From: Hyphomonas sp.
Lineage (GTDB): Bacteria; Pseudomonadota; Alphaproteobacteria; Caulobacterales; Hyphomonadaceae
Reading direction: 5' to 3'
NCBI GenBank assembly: GCA_016124495.1
Contig: WGNP01000012.1
Coordinates: forward strand, 18,363-82,362
DNA: 64,000 bases
Every line of letters starts with the position of its first letter. The stretch's first letter is position 1. Below, piece after piece: positions 8,142-16,994 of the stretch. The position numbers and the translations under genes were made by a program. The notes below the pieces were generated by a model that was not told the DNA's origin, made no database searches, and saw only the letters and a program-made list of their open reading frames with translations.

Positions 8142-8906
8142 CTAAATCGCCGGCTGTATAGGCCCATCGGCCCGTCCGTGTACGAACTGGTCCACATAGG
8201 CGTTGCCGCTGTTCATCACGTCCGCCGCCTTGCCGCGCCAGATGATACGGCCTTCGAACAGCATGGCGATTTCGTCGGCGATCTTGCGGGCGCTGGCCAT
8301 GTCATGGGTGATTGACACCGCCGCGGCGCCGAGGCTGCGCACCATTTCGACGATCAGGTCATTGATCGCGTCCGCCGTGATCGGGTCGAGGCCGGTGGTC
8401 GGCTCGTCAAAGAAGATGAGGTCCGGCTTCGAGATGATCGAGCGGGCGAGTGAGACGCGCTTCTGCATGCCGCCGGAAATCTCCGCAGGGTAAAGCAATG
8501 CTACGTCCGAGCCCAGGCGAACCTTCTTCAGGGTCTCGATGGCGCGTTCCTTTGCGTCCTTGCGCCGGGTGCCTTCGGAATTGATCAGCCGGAACGCCAC
8601 GTTTTCCCAGACGGTCAGCGAGTCGAACAGCGCGCCGGACTGGAACAGCATGCCGACCCGGGCCCGCATTGTCTCGCGCGCCTTGCCGGTTGCGTTCGTC
8701 ACGTCTTCGCCGTCGAAGAATATCCTGCCCCTGTCGGGCATCATCAGGCCGAGGGCGTTCTTCAGCATCACGGATTTGCCCGAACCCGAGCCGCCGATCA
8801 CCACGAGGCTCTGTCCGCGCGCAACTTCCAGATCTACGCCGCGAAGCACCTGCTTGGCACCAAACGCCTTCTCCAGGCCTTCCAGTTTCAGCAGCGGCCC
8901 GCTCAT
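8142..8906 (-). CDS. mlaF: MlaF-type ABC transporter ATP-binding protein
   Basis: 254-residue ATPase of an MCE/Mla-type lipid transporter at the inner membrane. Walker A is GGSGSGKS, the signature is ISGGMQKR and Walker B is FFDEPTTGLDP. The ATG at 8904-8906 overlaps the mlaE stop by 4 bases (ATGA) and gives the normal family N-terminus MSGPLLKLEG. Open frame continues upstream inside mlaE but carries no ABC sequence. Only the ATPase and permease are present here; the MCE-domain protein MlaD and the other components are not in the window. Confidence 0.92.
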   Translation of the reverse strand: MSGPLLKLEGLEKAFGAKQVLRGVDLEVARGQSLVVIGGSGSGKSVMLKNALGLMMPDRGRIFFDGEDVTNATGKARETMRARVGMLFQSGALFDSLTVWENVAFRLINSEGTRRKDAKERAIETLKKVRLGSDVALLYPAEISGGMQKRVSLARSIISKPDLIFFDEPTTGLDPITADAINDLIVEMVRSLGAAAVSITHDMASARKIADEIAMLFEGRIIWRGKAADVMNSGNAYVDQFVHGRADGPIQPAI

Positions 8907-9685
8907 AGCCCGATCTCCACGAAGAGGGTGGACAGGACATAGTTGAACGCCAGCACCAGCACCGCCGCGCCGACCATCGACAGCGTTGCCGCGCGGCCGA
9001 CGCCGGTGGCGCCTGCCTGGCTGCGATCGCCCTGATAGCATCCCATGACCGAGATGATGCCGCCGAACAATACCGCCTTGATCAGGCCGACGAGGATGTC
9101 GTCGCGAGTGATGAAATCGACTGTGTTTCGCAGGTAGACGGTGGAGTCGAAGCCGAGGCCGTAGACGCTGACCAGCCAGCCGCCCATCACGCCGATGATG
9201 TTCGCCGCCATCACCAGCAGCGGCAAGGTCGCGAGGGCCGCGATGAACCGCGGGGCATAGAGATACCGGTAGCGCGAGGCCGATAGCGTCTCGAGCGCGT
9301 CGATCTGTTCGGTCACCCGCATCGCGCCGATCTCGGCCGCGATGCCGGCGGAGACCCGGCCTGCCAGCATCAGGCCGGTGATCACAGCGCCGAGCTCGCG
9401 CGAGATGCCCAGCACCACGATGTTGGGCACGAACTGCTCGGCGCCATAGCGGCTGCCGCCTTCGTAGATGTTGAGCGCCAGCGCCGCGCCGATGAACACG
9501 GCGGCGAGGCCGACAACGGGCAGCGAATAGAATCCGATTCGCACCATCTGGCGCAGGATTTCCCCGCCATACCAGCGCGGAGTGATCGCCGCGATCTTCA
9601 CGCGGCCCGCAAACACGGCCAGCCGTCCGATGTCCGCGAAAAGGCCCAGCGTGATGCGGCCGACAAGTTGCAAGGGGTTCGCCAT
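8903..9685 (-). CDS. mlaE: MlaE-type ABC transporter permease
   Basis: 260-residue inner-membrane permease of the MlaE/YrbE family, which moves phospholipids together with MlaF. Five or so hydrophobic segments are visible, along with the conserved family core RELGAVITGLMLAGRVSAG followed by EIGAMRVTEQIDALE. It starts 8 bases after the alr stop and ends overlapping mlaF, so the four genes MFS-alr-mlaE-mlaF look like one minus-strand operon. Confidence 0.93.
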   Translation of the reverse strand: MANPLQLVGRITLGLFADIGRLAVFAGRVKIAAITPRWYGGEILRQMVRIGFYSLPVVGLAAVFIGAALALNIYEGGSRYGAEQFVPNIVVLGISRELGAVITGLMLAGRVSAGIAAEIGAMRVTEQIDALETLSASRYRYLYAPRFIAALATLPLLVMAANIIGVMGGWLVSVYGLGFDSTVYLRNTVDFITRDDILVGLIKAVLFGGIISVMGCYQGDRSQAGATGVGRAATLSMVGAAVLVLAFNYVLSTLFVEIGL

Positions 9686-9693
9686 GATCGGCC

Positions 9694-10749
9694 TCAGCGA
9701 TAGTGGCGTTGCACGCGGGGGCCAAGCCCTGTCAGCAGCTCATAGCCGAGGGTCCCGCAGGCCGCTGCCTGAGCTTCAAGTTTGGCCTGCTCTCCGAGGA
9801 ATTCAACACGTGCGCCGGGCTTTATCGCTTTCGGTCCGTCGGTGACATCAAGCGTCACCAGGTCCATGGAGATACGTCCGGCTACCGGGCAGGCGACGCC
9901 GTCCACCCACCCTTTCAGCTTGCCGGAGCCGCTTCGGATGAGGCCGTCGGCATAGCCGATCGCGCAGGTCGCCAGCAGGCGGTCCTCGGTCAGCGGATAG
10001 GTCGCGCCATAGCCGACCGTGGTGTCCCTGGCGCCCTTGAAAACATTAATGATGGTCGCTTCCAGGATGACGCCTGTTTTCAGCTGGACGTTCGCGGGCG
10101 GCGTGGTGCCGCCGTACAGGGCGAGGCCCGGACGGGTCAGGTCGAAGCCGTAATTCCTGCCGAGAAAGCAGCCGGACGAGTTCGCAAGGCTTGCCGGAGT
10201 ATCTGGAAAGGCGTCCGCGACATCCTCGAAGGCCCGGCGCTGATGCAGGTTCATCGGGTTCAGCGGCTCGTCGGCGCAGGCAAGATGGCTCATCACGAGA
10301 ACAGGGGCGAGGCGGCGGATCGCGGTCGCCTCGGTGTCGATCAGCGCGGGGCTCATGCCCAGCCGGTTCATACCGGTATCGACATGGATGGCGCAGGTGC
10401 CGCGCGGCGCGGTCGACCACAGTTTAAGGTGCAGATCGCTGGAGAGGACGGCGGTGAGTTCGCCGTCCCGGTAGGCCGCCAGTTCGCCGCGCATCGGGCC
10501 GTTCAGCACGAAGATGCGCGGGCCTTTGCCAACCGCCTTGCGCAAGGCCATCCCCTCATCGAGATAGGCGACGAAGAAGGTCTGGCAGCCGGCGGTCTTC
10601 AGCGCCTTGCCAATCCTGGCGGCGCCGAGCCCGTAGGCATCCGCCTTCACGACGGCCGCGGTCGTCGCTCCCGGATGCAGGGCATCAAGGGTGCGCCAGT
10701 TGTCCACGATGTTGGACATCAGAACGGTTGCGCGGGGCAGAAAGCTCAT
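9694..10749 (-). CDS. alr: Alanine racemase
   Basis: 351-residue PLP enzyme converting L- to D-alanine for peptidoglycan. The PLP lysine lies in AAVVKADAYGLGAARIG, near residue 38. The C-terminal beta-domain carries the catalytic Tyr region (TVGYGATY) and RISMDLVTLDVTD. Length is slightly short of the usual 360-380. It precedes mlaE by 8 bases, an operon pairing that links cell-wall and outer-membrane lipid functions. Confidence 0.95.
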   Translation of the reverse strand: MSFLPRATVLMSNIVDNWRTLDALHPGATTAAVVKADAYGLGAARIGKALKTAGCQTFFVAYLDEGMALRKAVGKGPRIFVLNGPMRGELAAYRDGELTAVLSSDLHLKLWSTAPRGTCAIHVDTGMNRLGMSPALIDTEATAIRRLAPVLVMSHLACADEPLNPMNLHQRRAFEDVADAFPDTPASLANSSGCFLGRNYGFDLTRPGLALYGGTTPPANVQLKTGVILEATIINVFKGARDTTVGYGATYPLTEDRLLATCAIGYADGLIRSGSGKLKGWVDGVACPVAGRISMDLVTLDVTDGPKAIKPGARVEFLGEQAKLEAQAAACGTLGYELLTGLGPRVQRHYR

Positions 10750-10791
10750 GGGATCAAGCGCTAGGCGAGATTGCAGGGATTGTCATCCCGG

Positions 10792-12246
10792 CTATTTCCG
10801 GCCCTCGTGATGAGCCACCCAGGCTGTGCCTTTCATGTTCCAGACCGGTGTGAAAAACACCATCCAGACGATCAGCAGGATCATCCCGCCGGCCGGCACG
10901 ACGGCAATCTTCTGCGGCCCGAACCAGTCCACCAGCGCGCCCATCAGGGCGGCGCCGAACGGGGCGCCTGCCATGAACCCGAGCTGGTAGATCGACAGCA
11001 CGCGTGCCAGTTTTTCCTTTGGCGCCGAGTCCTGCACGATCGAGCGGCTCATCGCGATCGAGATGCCGGCCGCCAGGCCCCAGACGAACACGATGCCGAG
11101 GAACATCCAGTGCGGCACGGTGCCCATCATCATCAGGATGCTGGCCGAAGCGACAAACTGGGCAACCAGCAGCAGGCGGCCCTGCCGCTTGATCCGCTTG
11201 AAGACCGCTAGCACGGCGGAGGAGACAAAGGCGCCCATCCAGAAGGTCACGAACATGTCCCGGATGCCGGACGAGCCGAAATGGTAGACGTCGCGGTTGA
11301 TGATGGGCAGCACCACCAGGAAGGAGCCGATGACGAACACGCCAACGCCGAACATCAAAGTTGTCATTGCCCACAGCTTGGGGTCGGCCTGCACGGCGCG
11401 AAGACCGTCGAGAATGGCGCTAAGGGTCGAGCCGACGCCCTTGCCGCTGGATTTGATCGGGCGGCCGCGCGCCAGCATCAGGGCAAAGCCCGCCCCGCTC
11501 GCCAGGGCCGCGCCCTGTGCAATGAGCAGTGTTTCGGCGGAAATCGGCCCGATGCTGAACCCGCCCAGCCAGGCGGGCATCCTGGTAGCTTTGTCGGCAT
11601 AGCCTGCCAGGATGAGGCCGGCAATCTGCGCGAGGAACTGTGCCATAGTGGCCAGTGTGACCCCGAGTTGCAGGGTCACGCCGGATCCAACCCGGCTGCG
11701 GCGTGAGACAACTTCGTTTACGATGGAATCGCGCGCCGGCATCATGAATGCGCCGATGGTGCCAATGGCGAGGGCGTAAAGGATCATCGCCGGATAGGTC
11801 AGCTGGCCGCGCGCGATCGCGAAGGCGAGGAACATGGCGGGCACGCCCGCCAGAAGGTGAAGGAGGATCAGAAGGCGCCGTCCATCGGCGCGTTCCGCCA
11901 CCACACCGCCAATCAGCAGGAAGATCACCGAGGGCAGGGACAGCGCCATGTTGGCCAGGCCAAGCGCCAGGCCGTCAAGGTTAAGGTGGTCGCGTCCGGT
12001 GATCAGGTAGGGAAACAGCACCAGTTGCAGGCCGAAAGCCATGAACCAGCTGCACTGGACGGCAAGATAGGCCGGCAGTTCGATCTTCACGCCGCGGCGC
12101 AGGCGCCTGGCCCGCCAATGCGTTGCGCTGACGATGAAGCTTGCGCCCGCACCGAGCGCTTCGCTGAGGCCGCTGACGGGTGAGGTCACGCTCTCTGAGG
12201 CCCTTTCGGCCATTTCGTCGACAATCTTGTCGATGTCGCCGCTCAT
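10792..12246 (-). CDS. MFS transporter
   Basis: 484-residue major facilitator with about 12 hydrophobic helices and an unusually long, roughly 50-residue cytoplasmic N-terminus before the first helix. The A-like loop motif after helix 2 reads GGVVAERADGRRLLI. The substrate cannot be deduced; the sequence resembles enterobactin-exporter/EntS-type carriers. I prefer the ATG at 12244-12246 over the adjoining TTG three bases earlier. It is first in the operon with alr, mlaE and mlaF, 42 bases upstream of alr. Confidence 0.85.
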   Translation of the reverse strand: MSGDIDKIVDEMAERASESVTSPVSGLSEALGAGASFIVSATHWRARRLRRGVKIELPAYLAVQCSWFMAFGLQLVLFPYLITGRDHLNLDGLALGLANMALSLPSVIFLLIGGVVAERADGRRLLILLHLLAGVPAMFLAFAIARGQLTYPAMILYALAIGTIGAFMMPARDSIVNEVVSRRSRVGSGVTLQLGVTLATMAQFLAQIAGLILAGYADKATRMPAWLGGFSIGPISAETLLIAQGAALASGAGFALMLARGRPIKSSGKGVGSTLSAILDGLRAVQADPKLWAMTTLMFGVGVFVIGSFLVVLPIINRDVYHFGSSGIRDMFVTFWMGAFVSSAVLAVFKRIKRQGRLLLVAQFVASASILMMMGTVPHWMFLGIVFVWGLAAGISIAMSRSIVQDSAPKEKLARVLSIYQLGFMAGAPFGAALMGALVDWFGPQKIAVVPAGGMILLIVWMVFFTPVWNMKGTAWVAHHEGRK

Positions 12247-12415
12247 CAAGGTACGCTCCCGCCAATGCGCCGGGACAATAGGTAGGCCGGCCCGGCAAGG
12301 AAAGGGGCCCGGCCCCCGTTGGGGAATTAGTGCGTGAACAGCCCTCGCGGTTGCGCTGGAACCGGCCTGCCGCTAGGCTTCCGCGCTGGCATGGGCGTCT
12401 GAGGAGGCTCCTCGC

Positions 12416-12865
12416 ATGAGCGCATTTCGTGTGGTTGCCAGCTGGCTGCTGGCCATCGGCCTTGCCGTATTTTTCCTGCACATCACGCTCCACCCCTGGC
12501 CGGATCCCGTGCCGGGTTACGTGAAACTATATGACGCGCCGGGCGAAAACCTTCTGTTTGCGGCCCTCGCCGAAGGCTCAGGCGTCACCATTTTCGAGCC
12601 GGCAGGCCGGTTTGTGTCGGCCATCATCGAGCTGCTTGTGGCGTTGTTGCTGCTGATCCCGCTGAGCCGCCGGTTCGGGGCGGTCTTGTCCGTCATCACC
12701 CTCGGGGCCGGTGTGGCGCTCCACCTGTCGCCCTGGATGGACCGGGAGATCGCCTTGCCGGAGGGCGGCACTGACGGGGGAGCCCATTTTCTCGTCTACG
12801 TGATCTTCCTCGCCCTGGCCTTGCTCCTTCTGGTGGTGCATCCCGGAAACCGGAACCGGTTCTGA
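12416..12865 (+). CDS. Small four-helix membrane protein, function unknown
   Basis: 149-residue hydrophobic protein with four predicted transmembrane helices (about residues 7-24, 63-83, 88-106 and 124-142), an arrangement like DoxX-type proteins. A conserved-looking periplasmic segment between helices 1 and 2 contains HPWPDPVPGY. The ATG at 12416 follows a GAGGAGG-like ribosome-binding site. It diverges from the MFS gene and lies upstream of the DUF2336 gene. No enzymatic motif is seen. Confidence 0.7.
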   Translation: MSAFRVVASWLLAIGLAVFFLHITLHPWPDPVPGYVKLYDAPGENLLFAALAEGSGVTIFEPAGRFVSAIIELLVALLLLIPLSRRFGAVLSVITLGAGVALHLSPWMDREIALPEGGTDGGAHFLVYVIFLALALLLLVVHPGNRNRF

Positions 12866-12955
12866 CCGGCAGAAAAACACCCCAAAATAAAGGCAGTTCC
12901 ACGTCTCGTTAACTGTTGGCTGCGAGATACCGTGGGTTATGGCGGGCCTGTCCAC

Positions 12956-14158
12956 ATGAGCGAAACGTCTCAGTCATCTGCTCCCAAGCCGCAAAGCGCG
13001 GCTCAAGATGCGCTGGTGAGGCGTCTGATCGACGTCGTTGCCATACCGGGATCACGTATCCCGCCGCAGGACCGTGCGATGGCGGGGGATATCCTCCTCG
13101 ATATGCTGCTGCACGTCACGGACCGCGAACGCTATCTCTGCGCCTCGCGCCTCGCTGTCTGCCGCGACGCGCCGCGCCGCGTCCTGCGCTATCTCGCCCA
13201 GTGCTCCTTTGCTGTGGCCCGGCCATTGCTGGAGGAAAGCGACGCGTTCGATGCCTGCGACCTCGTCGAGATCATCCAGAACAGCACCGCCGAGCACCGC
13301 TGCGTCATCGCGCGCCGCCGCAACCTCTGTGTCACCGTCACTGCCAGCCTGGTCCAGGTTGGCGAACCGCATATCGTGCGCGAACTGCTGGCGAACCAGA
13401 ACGCTCCGCTGGCCGAAACGACGTTCGATCGGCTGATCGCTCTGTCGCGGGCCGAACCGTCCCTTTGCCCGCTGCTCGCCGAACGGATTGAACTGCGCGC
13501 CTCGCATGCCATGGCGATGTTCTGGTGGGCCGACAGTGCGACCCGCCGGAAAATACTGACTCGTCACGCTTCGGAACGGTCCGAAATGATTTCGATCTGC
13601 CGGGATGTCTTTGAAATGGCGGCCGCCGAGGGTTGGTCCGACCCGGTCAGCCGCAAGGCCCTGCAACTGATCGAGCGGCGCCAACGCAACCGCGCCGCCA
13701 TCGAACGCAGCCCGTATGACAGCCTTGAAAGCGCCGTCGCGGCGGCCGTCGCCAACGGAATCGATGGGGAACTGGCGCAGGAAATCGGCTATCTCGCCGG
13801 CATCAAGCCTGTCACCGCCGCCAAGATCCTCTCCGATCCGGGCGGTGAGGGTCTCGCTGTGCTCTGCAAATCAACCGGGCTGAAGCGCGAATATGTAAGG
13901 ATGATGTGGACCGCGTTGCGCCGCCCCATCGAAGACGCGCCCGGACATCTCAATCCGGTGTTCGCCAATGTCGCCGAAACCTATGAAGTCCTGTCTGTCG
14001 CCAAGGCCCAGACGACGCTGCGATACTGGAACTGGTCGCTCTCGTCGGCCTTTTCATCGGGCGGCTTGCGCCAGGTTCGGGACATGGGCACCCCGGCGAA
14101 TGAAGAACTGGAGTATTCCACCTCGCGGCGCACAGCCAAGCTGGTTTTCGGAATTTAG
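12956..14158 (+). CDS. DUF2336 domain-containing protein
   Basis: 400-residue helical-repeat protein of the DUF2336 family, common in Caulobacterales, Rhizobiales and relatives and still uncharacterised. No signal peptide or membrane helix is seen, so it is cytosolic. The HEAT-like pattern includes DILLDMLLHVTDRERYLCA, PLLEESDAFDACDLVEII and REYVRMMW. The ATG at 12956 (MSETSQ) was preferred to an in-frame ATG 24 bases earlier. The gene precedes the antiporter operon by 91 bases. A functional link is not supported by the sequence. Confidence 0.8.
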   Translation: MSETSQSSAPKPQSAAQDALVRRLIDVVAIPGSRIPPQDRAMAGDILLDMLLHVTDRERYLCASRLAVCRDAPRRVLRYLAQCSFAVARPLLEESDAFDACDLVEIIQNSTAEHRCVIARRRNLCVTVTASLVQVGEPHIVRELLANQNAPLAETTFDRLIALSRAEPSLCPLLAERIELRASHAMAMFWWADSATRRKILTRHASERSEMISICRDVFEMAAAEGWSDPVSRKALQLIERRQRNRAAIERSPYDSLESAVAAAVANGIDGELAQEIGYLAGIKPVTAAKILSDPGGEGLAVLCKSTGLKREYVRMMWTALRRPIEDAPGHLNPVFANVAETYEVLSVAKAQTTLRYWNWSLSSAFSSGGLRQVRDMGTPANEELEYSTSRRTAKLVFGI

Positions 14159-14249
14159 GCTGCACTTCGGCGAAACTGGCTTTCCAATCTCTTCTCTGGC
14201 TATTAGGTCAGGCGGTCACAATTGGAATTGATCTGGGCAGAGGGGCGCA

Positions 14250-14738
14250 GTGGCGTACTTACTCGGTACTTTTTTCGCGATTTTCGCATTCTGGATGGGC
14301 AACTCCGGACATTATAAGCCGCTTATGCTCGGCTTTGCGGCTCTTTCGTTTGCGATCACGCTCGTCCTCTGCGCCAGGCTGAAAATACTCGACCGTGAGG
14401 GCGCGCCCTATGTCCGGCTGTTCGGATGGCTTGCCTACTATCCCTGGCTTGCCTGGGAAGTCGTCAAATCGAACTGGGTTATTATCAAGGCCTGCCTGCG
14501 GGCCGAGCTCGACATCAGTCCATCACTCGTGAAGCTGAAGACGATCTGCAAGAGCGATCTGGCGAAGGTCACCTTTGCAAATTCGATCACCATGACGCCT
14601 GGTACCGTCACGGTTGAGATCGAAGGCGACAAATTGCTCGTTCACGGGCTGTATGAGGCGAACACGCAGCCGGAAGCGTTCGAGGAAATGGACCGCCGCT
14701 GTGCGCGCGCTGCCGATCCTGCGGAGAAGCACGCATGA
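14250..14738 (+). CDS. mrpE: Mrp antiporter subunit E (MrpE/MnhE, MbhA-like)
   Basis: 162-residue membrane subunit of an Mrp-type cation/proton antiporter. N-terminal helices are followed by a cytoplasmic domain containing TMTPGTVTVEIEGDKLLVHG, the signature of MrpE. The start is GTG at 14250, preceded by AGAGGGG. It is the first gene of a ten-gene, almost completely overlapping operon running to 22207. The 91-base gap before it presumably contains the operon promoter; I could not pick a reliable -35/-10. Confidence 0.92.
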   Translation: MAYLLGTFFAIFAFWMGNSGHYKPLMLGFAALSFAITLVLCARLKILDREGAPYVRLFGWLAYYPWLAWEVVKSNWVIIKACLRAELDISPSLVKLKTICKSDLAKVTFANSITMTPGTVTVEIEGDKLLVHGLYEANTQPEAFEEMDRRCARAADPAEKHA

Positions 14739-15043
14739 CACTCGCCGCCCTGTTCGCCGTCCTGATCGGGATGTGTCTTCTTCTAGTGCGCGCGCTTCTC
14801 GGGCCGACGCTTTATGATCGCGTGCTCGCGGTCAATTCCTTCGGTACAAAGACCGTTCTGGTAATCGGCCTGCTCGGGTATGTGATGGGCCGGACGGATT
14901 TCCTCGATATTGCCATCCTCTATACGCTGATCAATTTCGTCGCGACCATCGCGATCCTGAAGTTCTTCCGATACCGCTCATTCCAGGTGCCGCTCGCGCG
15001 CCGGGCCGATCCAGCTGCGCGCGGAGGTGACAGCAATGGCTGA
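14735..15043 (+). CDS. mrpF: Mrp antiporter subunit F
   Basis: 102-residue protein with three transmembrane helices, matching the MrpF/MnhF family (GPTLYDRVLAVNSFGTKTVL near residues 24-43). The ATG overlaps the mrpE stop by 4 bases. MrpF is one of the small subunits needed to assemble the antiporter in the inner membrane. Confidence 0.93.
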   Translation: MTLAALFAVLIGMCLLLVRALLGPTLYDRVLAVNSFGTKTVLVIGLLGYVMGRTDFLDIAILYTLINFVATIAILKFFRYRSFQVPLARRADPAARGGDSNG

Positions 15044-15416
15044 GTTCTTCGCCCTCATCGGCAATACCTGGGAAGTCGTGCGTTTCCCGCTCGGCGGCGC
15101 GGCCTGCCTGCTGGGCGCTATCCTCTGCATTGTCGGCACCATAGGCGTCCTGCGCTTCCCGGATTTCTACACCCGCGTCCACGCCGCCAGTATCACCGAT
15201 ACGTCCGGTGCTGGTCTTGTGCTGATAGGTATGGCGCTGATGGCGCCGCACTGGATCATCTTAGTTAAGGTATTCTGCATCATGGGTTTCCTGCTTCTGA
15301 CCAGCGTCACAAGCTCGCATGCGCTGGTCAATGCAGCGCACACCGCCGGCCTTCAGCCGAAGATCGGACCGATGGGTCGAAGCGGCCATGAAGAAGACGA
15401 GGAGGACAAGCATTGA
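15036..15416 (+). CDS. mrpG: Mrp antiporter subunit G
   Basis: 126-residue MrpG/MnhG protein with three helices and the family segment GTIGVLRFPDFYTRVHAAS. The ATG at 15036 is chosen because GGAGG at 15023-15027 lies 8 bases upstream; an in-frame GTG at 15027 would overlap that site. It overlaps mrpF by 8 bases. The C-terminal tail is charged and ends in Glu/Asp-rich sequence. Confidence 0.93.
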   Translation: MAEFFALIGNTWEVVRFPLGGAACLLGAILCIVGTIGVLRFPDFYTRVHAASITDTSGAGLVLIGMALMAPHWIILVKVFCIMGFLLLTSVTSSHALVNAAHTAGLQPKIGPMGRSGHEEDEEDKH

Positions 15417-16045
15417 CCGACGCTGTACTCGGCGGAACCGGAACCGCCCTCATCAACATCCTCTTGCTGGCCATTCTCTTCGTGGTGGCCATCGCTATCG
15501 CCCGCCTGCGCAGCCTGTTCGCCATCGTGATGCTTTCGGGCGTCTATTCGCTGGTCTCCGCGGCCTGGTACATTCTGGTCGATGCTGTCGATGTGGGCTT
15601 CACCGAGGCGGCTGTCGGCGCGGGCATGTCCACCGCCGTCCTGCTCGCCGCTATGCTTCTGACCGCGCGCACCGCCAAGCCGGAAAAGCCGTTCTCGCGC
15701 ATCGGGCCCTTCATCGTCTGCGCCGCAGCCGGCATCATGCTGCTCTATGCAACGATCGATCTGCCGCCGCTTGGCGACCCGGCTTCGCCCGCCAATTCCG
15801 GCGTCGGCCTGACCTACCTGCAGGTCAACTGGTACGATACCGGCGTACCGAACGTCGTCACCTCTGTGCTTGCGAGCTATCGCGGTTTCGACACGCTCGG
15901 CGAAACCGCCGTGGTGTTCACTGCGGGGCTCGCGGTGGTGCTGCTGCTTGGTTTCGGTGAGCGCTCGCTCGCGGACACGCTGCGCCGTGCGCCTAAGTCT
16001 GGAACCCGTCCGGGTACTGTTCACAAGGATGGAGACGGCACATGA
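15413..16045 (+). CDS. MbhD/MbhE-like subunit (DUF4040; equals the MrpA C-terminal part)
   Basis: 210-residue membrane protein with about six helices. The first half resembles MbhD and the DUF4040 region of MrpA (FTEAAVGAGMSTAVLLAAML); the second half resembles MbhE (VNWYDTGVPNVVTSVLASYR then DTLGETAVVFTAG). In classical Mrp systems these segments are the C-terminal part of MrpA; here they form a stand-alone gene. The start is TTG at 15413, overlapping the mrpG stop, with GGAGG at 15401-15405. Confidence 0.88.
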   Translation: MTDAVLGGTGTALINILLLAILFVVAIAIARLRSLFAIVMLSGVYSLVSAAWYILVDAVDVGFTEAAVGAGMSTAVLLAAMLLTARTAKPEKPFSRIGPFIVCAAAGIMLLYATIDLPPLGDPASPANSGVGLTYLQVNWYDTGVPNVVTSVLASYRGFDTLGETAVVFTAGLAVVLLLGFGERSLADTLRRAPKSGTRPGTVHKDGDGT

Positions 16046-16494
16046 AGGGCGATCATCACATGATCCTGCGCGTTATCGCGAAGTGCCTGATTCCGTTGAT
16101 CGTGATCTATGCCTTTTACGTGCAGTTCCATGGCGAAGTCAGCGCAGGCGGCGCCTTCCAGGCGGGTGTTGTGCTGGCGGTGGCGCTTATCCTCAACGCA
16201 CTCGTCTTCGGTCTCACCGCCACGATGCGCGCCGTGCCGCCCTGGTTCACCCGCTCGCTCTCGGCGGTCGGCGTCATGATCTATGCCGGCGTCGGCGTCT
16301 GGGCGATGCTGAAGGGCGGGCACTATCTCGAATATCAGGCCCTCTTCGGCGAAGGCCCTGGCGGCCATGATGGCCAGCATGCTGGCATCATCATCATTGA
16401 AGTCGGCGTATTGTTTGCCGTGTCCGGCGCCCTTACGACGATCTTCTATGCATTGGCCGGGCGCGTTGCCGAAATCCGTGACGAGGACTGGTAG
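16042..16494 (+). CDS. mrpB: Mrp antiporter subunit B (MrpB/MnhB, MbhF-like)
   Basis: 150-residue membrane subunit with four helices, matching the MnhB domain (IYAFYVQFHGEVSAGGAFQA near residues 18-37). It overlaps the preceding gene by 4 bases and ends 2 bases before mrpC. Its place between the MbhD/E-like and MrpC subunits is the same as MbhF in archaeal membrane-bound hydrogenase operons. Confidence 0.92.
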   Translation: MKGDHHMILRVIAKCLIPLIVIYAFYVQFHGEVSAGGAFQAGVVLAVALILNALVFGLTATMRAVPPWFTRSLSAVGVMIYAGVGVWAMLKGGHYLEYQALFGEGPGGHDGQHAGIIIIEVGVLFAVSGALTTIFYALAGRVAEIRDEDW

Positions 16495-16496
16495 AG

Positions 16497-16994
16497 ATGT
16501 GGGAATTCATTCTTGACCGCGCAGGTTACTGGGCGATCATCGGCTTGATGATGATCGGACTCTTCATCGCATTTTCGTCGGAGAACCTGATCAAGCGCCT
16601 CGTCGGCCTCTCCCTGTTCATGACGACGATCTGCCTGTTCTACGTCACGCTTGGCAAGGTCACCGGCGGCACCGCTCCGATCCTCCTGAAAGAAGACATG
16701 CCCTATGGCGGCGCCGGCTATACTGCCGCTGAGCCGGATACCCAGCTTGTCGCTACCGGCGGTGAGCGCTTTGCCGAACTCGTCCATACCTATTCCAATC
16801 CGCTGCCCCACGTCCTGATGCTGACGGCTATCGTCGTCGGCGTTGCCACGCTGTCGGTCGGCCTCGCGCTGATCGTGCGCATCCGTGAAGCCTATGGCTC
16901 GATCGAGGCGGACGAACTTCGTGCGATCGACATCGAGACTGCGATTGCGCAGGAAGCGGAAGCCGAAAAAGACCAGCACGAGGCTGCGGCATGA
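16497..16994 (+). CDS. mrpC: Mrp antiporter subunit C (NuoK-like, MbhG-like)
   Basis: 165-residue NuoK/MrpC-type subunit. The first two helices (WAIIGLMMIGLFIAFSSENL, then the NLIKRLVGLSLF region) are followed by a polar insertion of about 45 residues, longer than in ordinary MrpC. The last helix then begins DPLP-like (SNPLPHVLMLTAIVVGVA). The C-terminal tail is strongly acidic. Its stop overlaps the next gene by 4 bases. Confidence 0.9.
   Translation: MWEFILDRAGYWAIIGLMMIGLFIAFSSENLIKRLVGLSLFMTTICLFYVTLGKVTGGTAPILLKEDMPYGGAGYTAAEPDTQLVATGGERFAELVHTYSNPLPHVLMLTAIVVGVATLSVGLALIVRIREAYGSIEADELRAIDIETAIAQEAEAEKDQHEAAA

Noticed and set aside
8907..9725. Possible N-terminal extension of MlaF to 527 residues
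   Set aside because: The extra part is the wrong-frame reading of mlaE; the ATG at 8906 with the ATGA overlap is the natural start.
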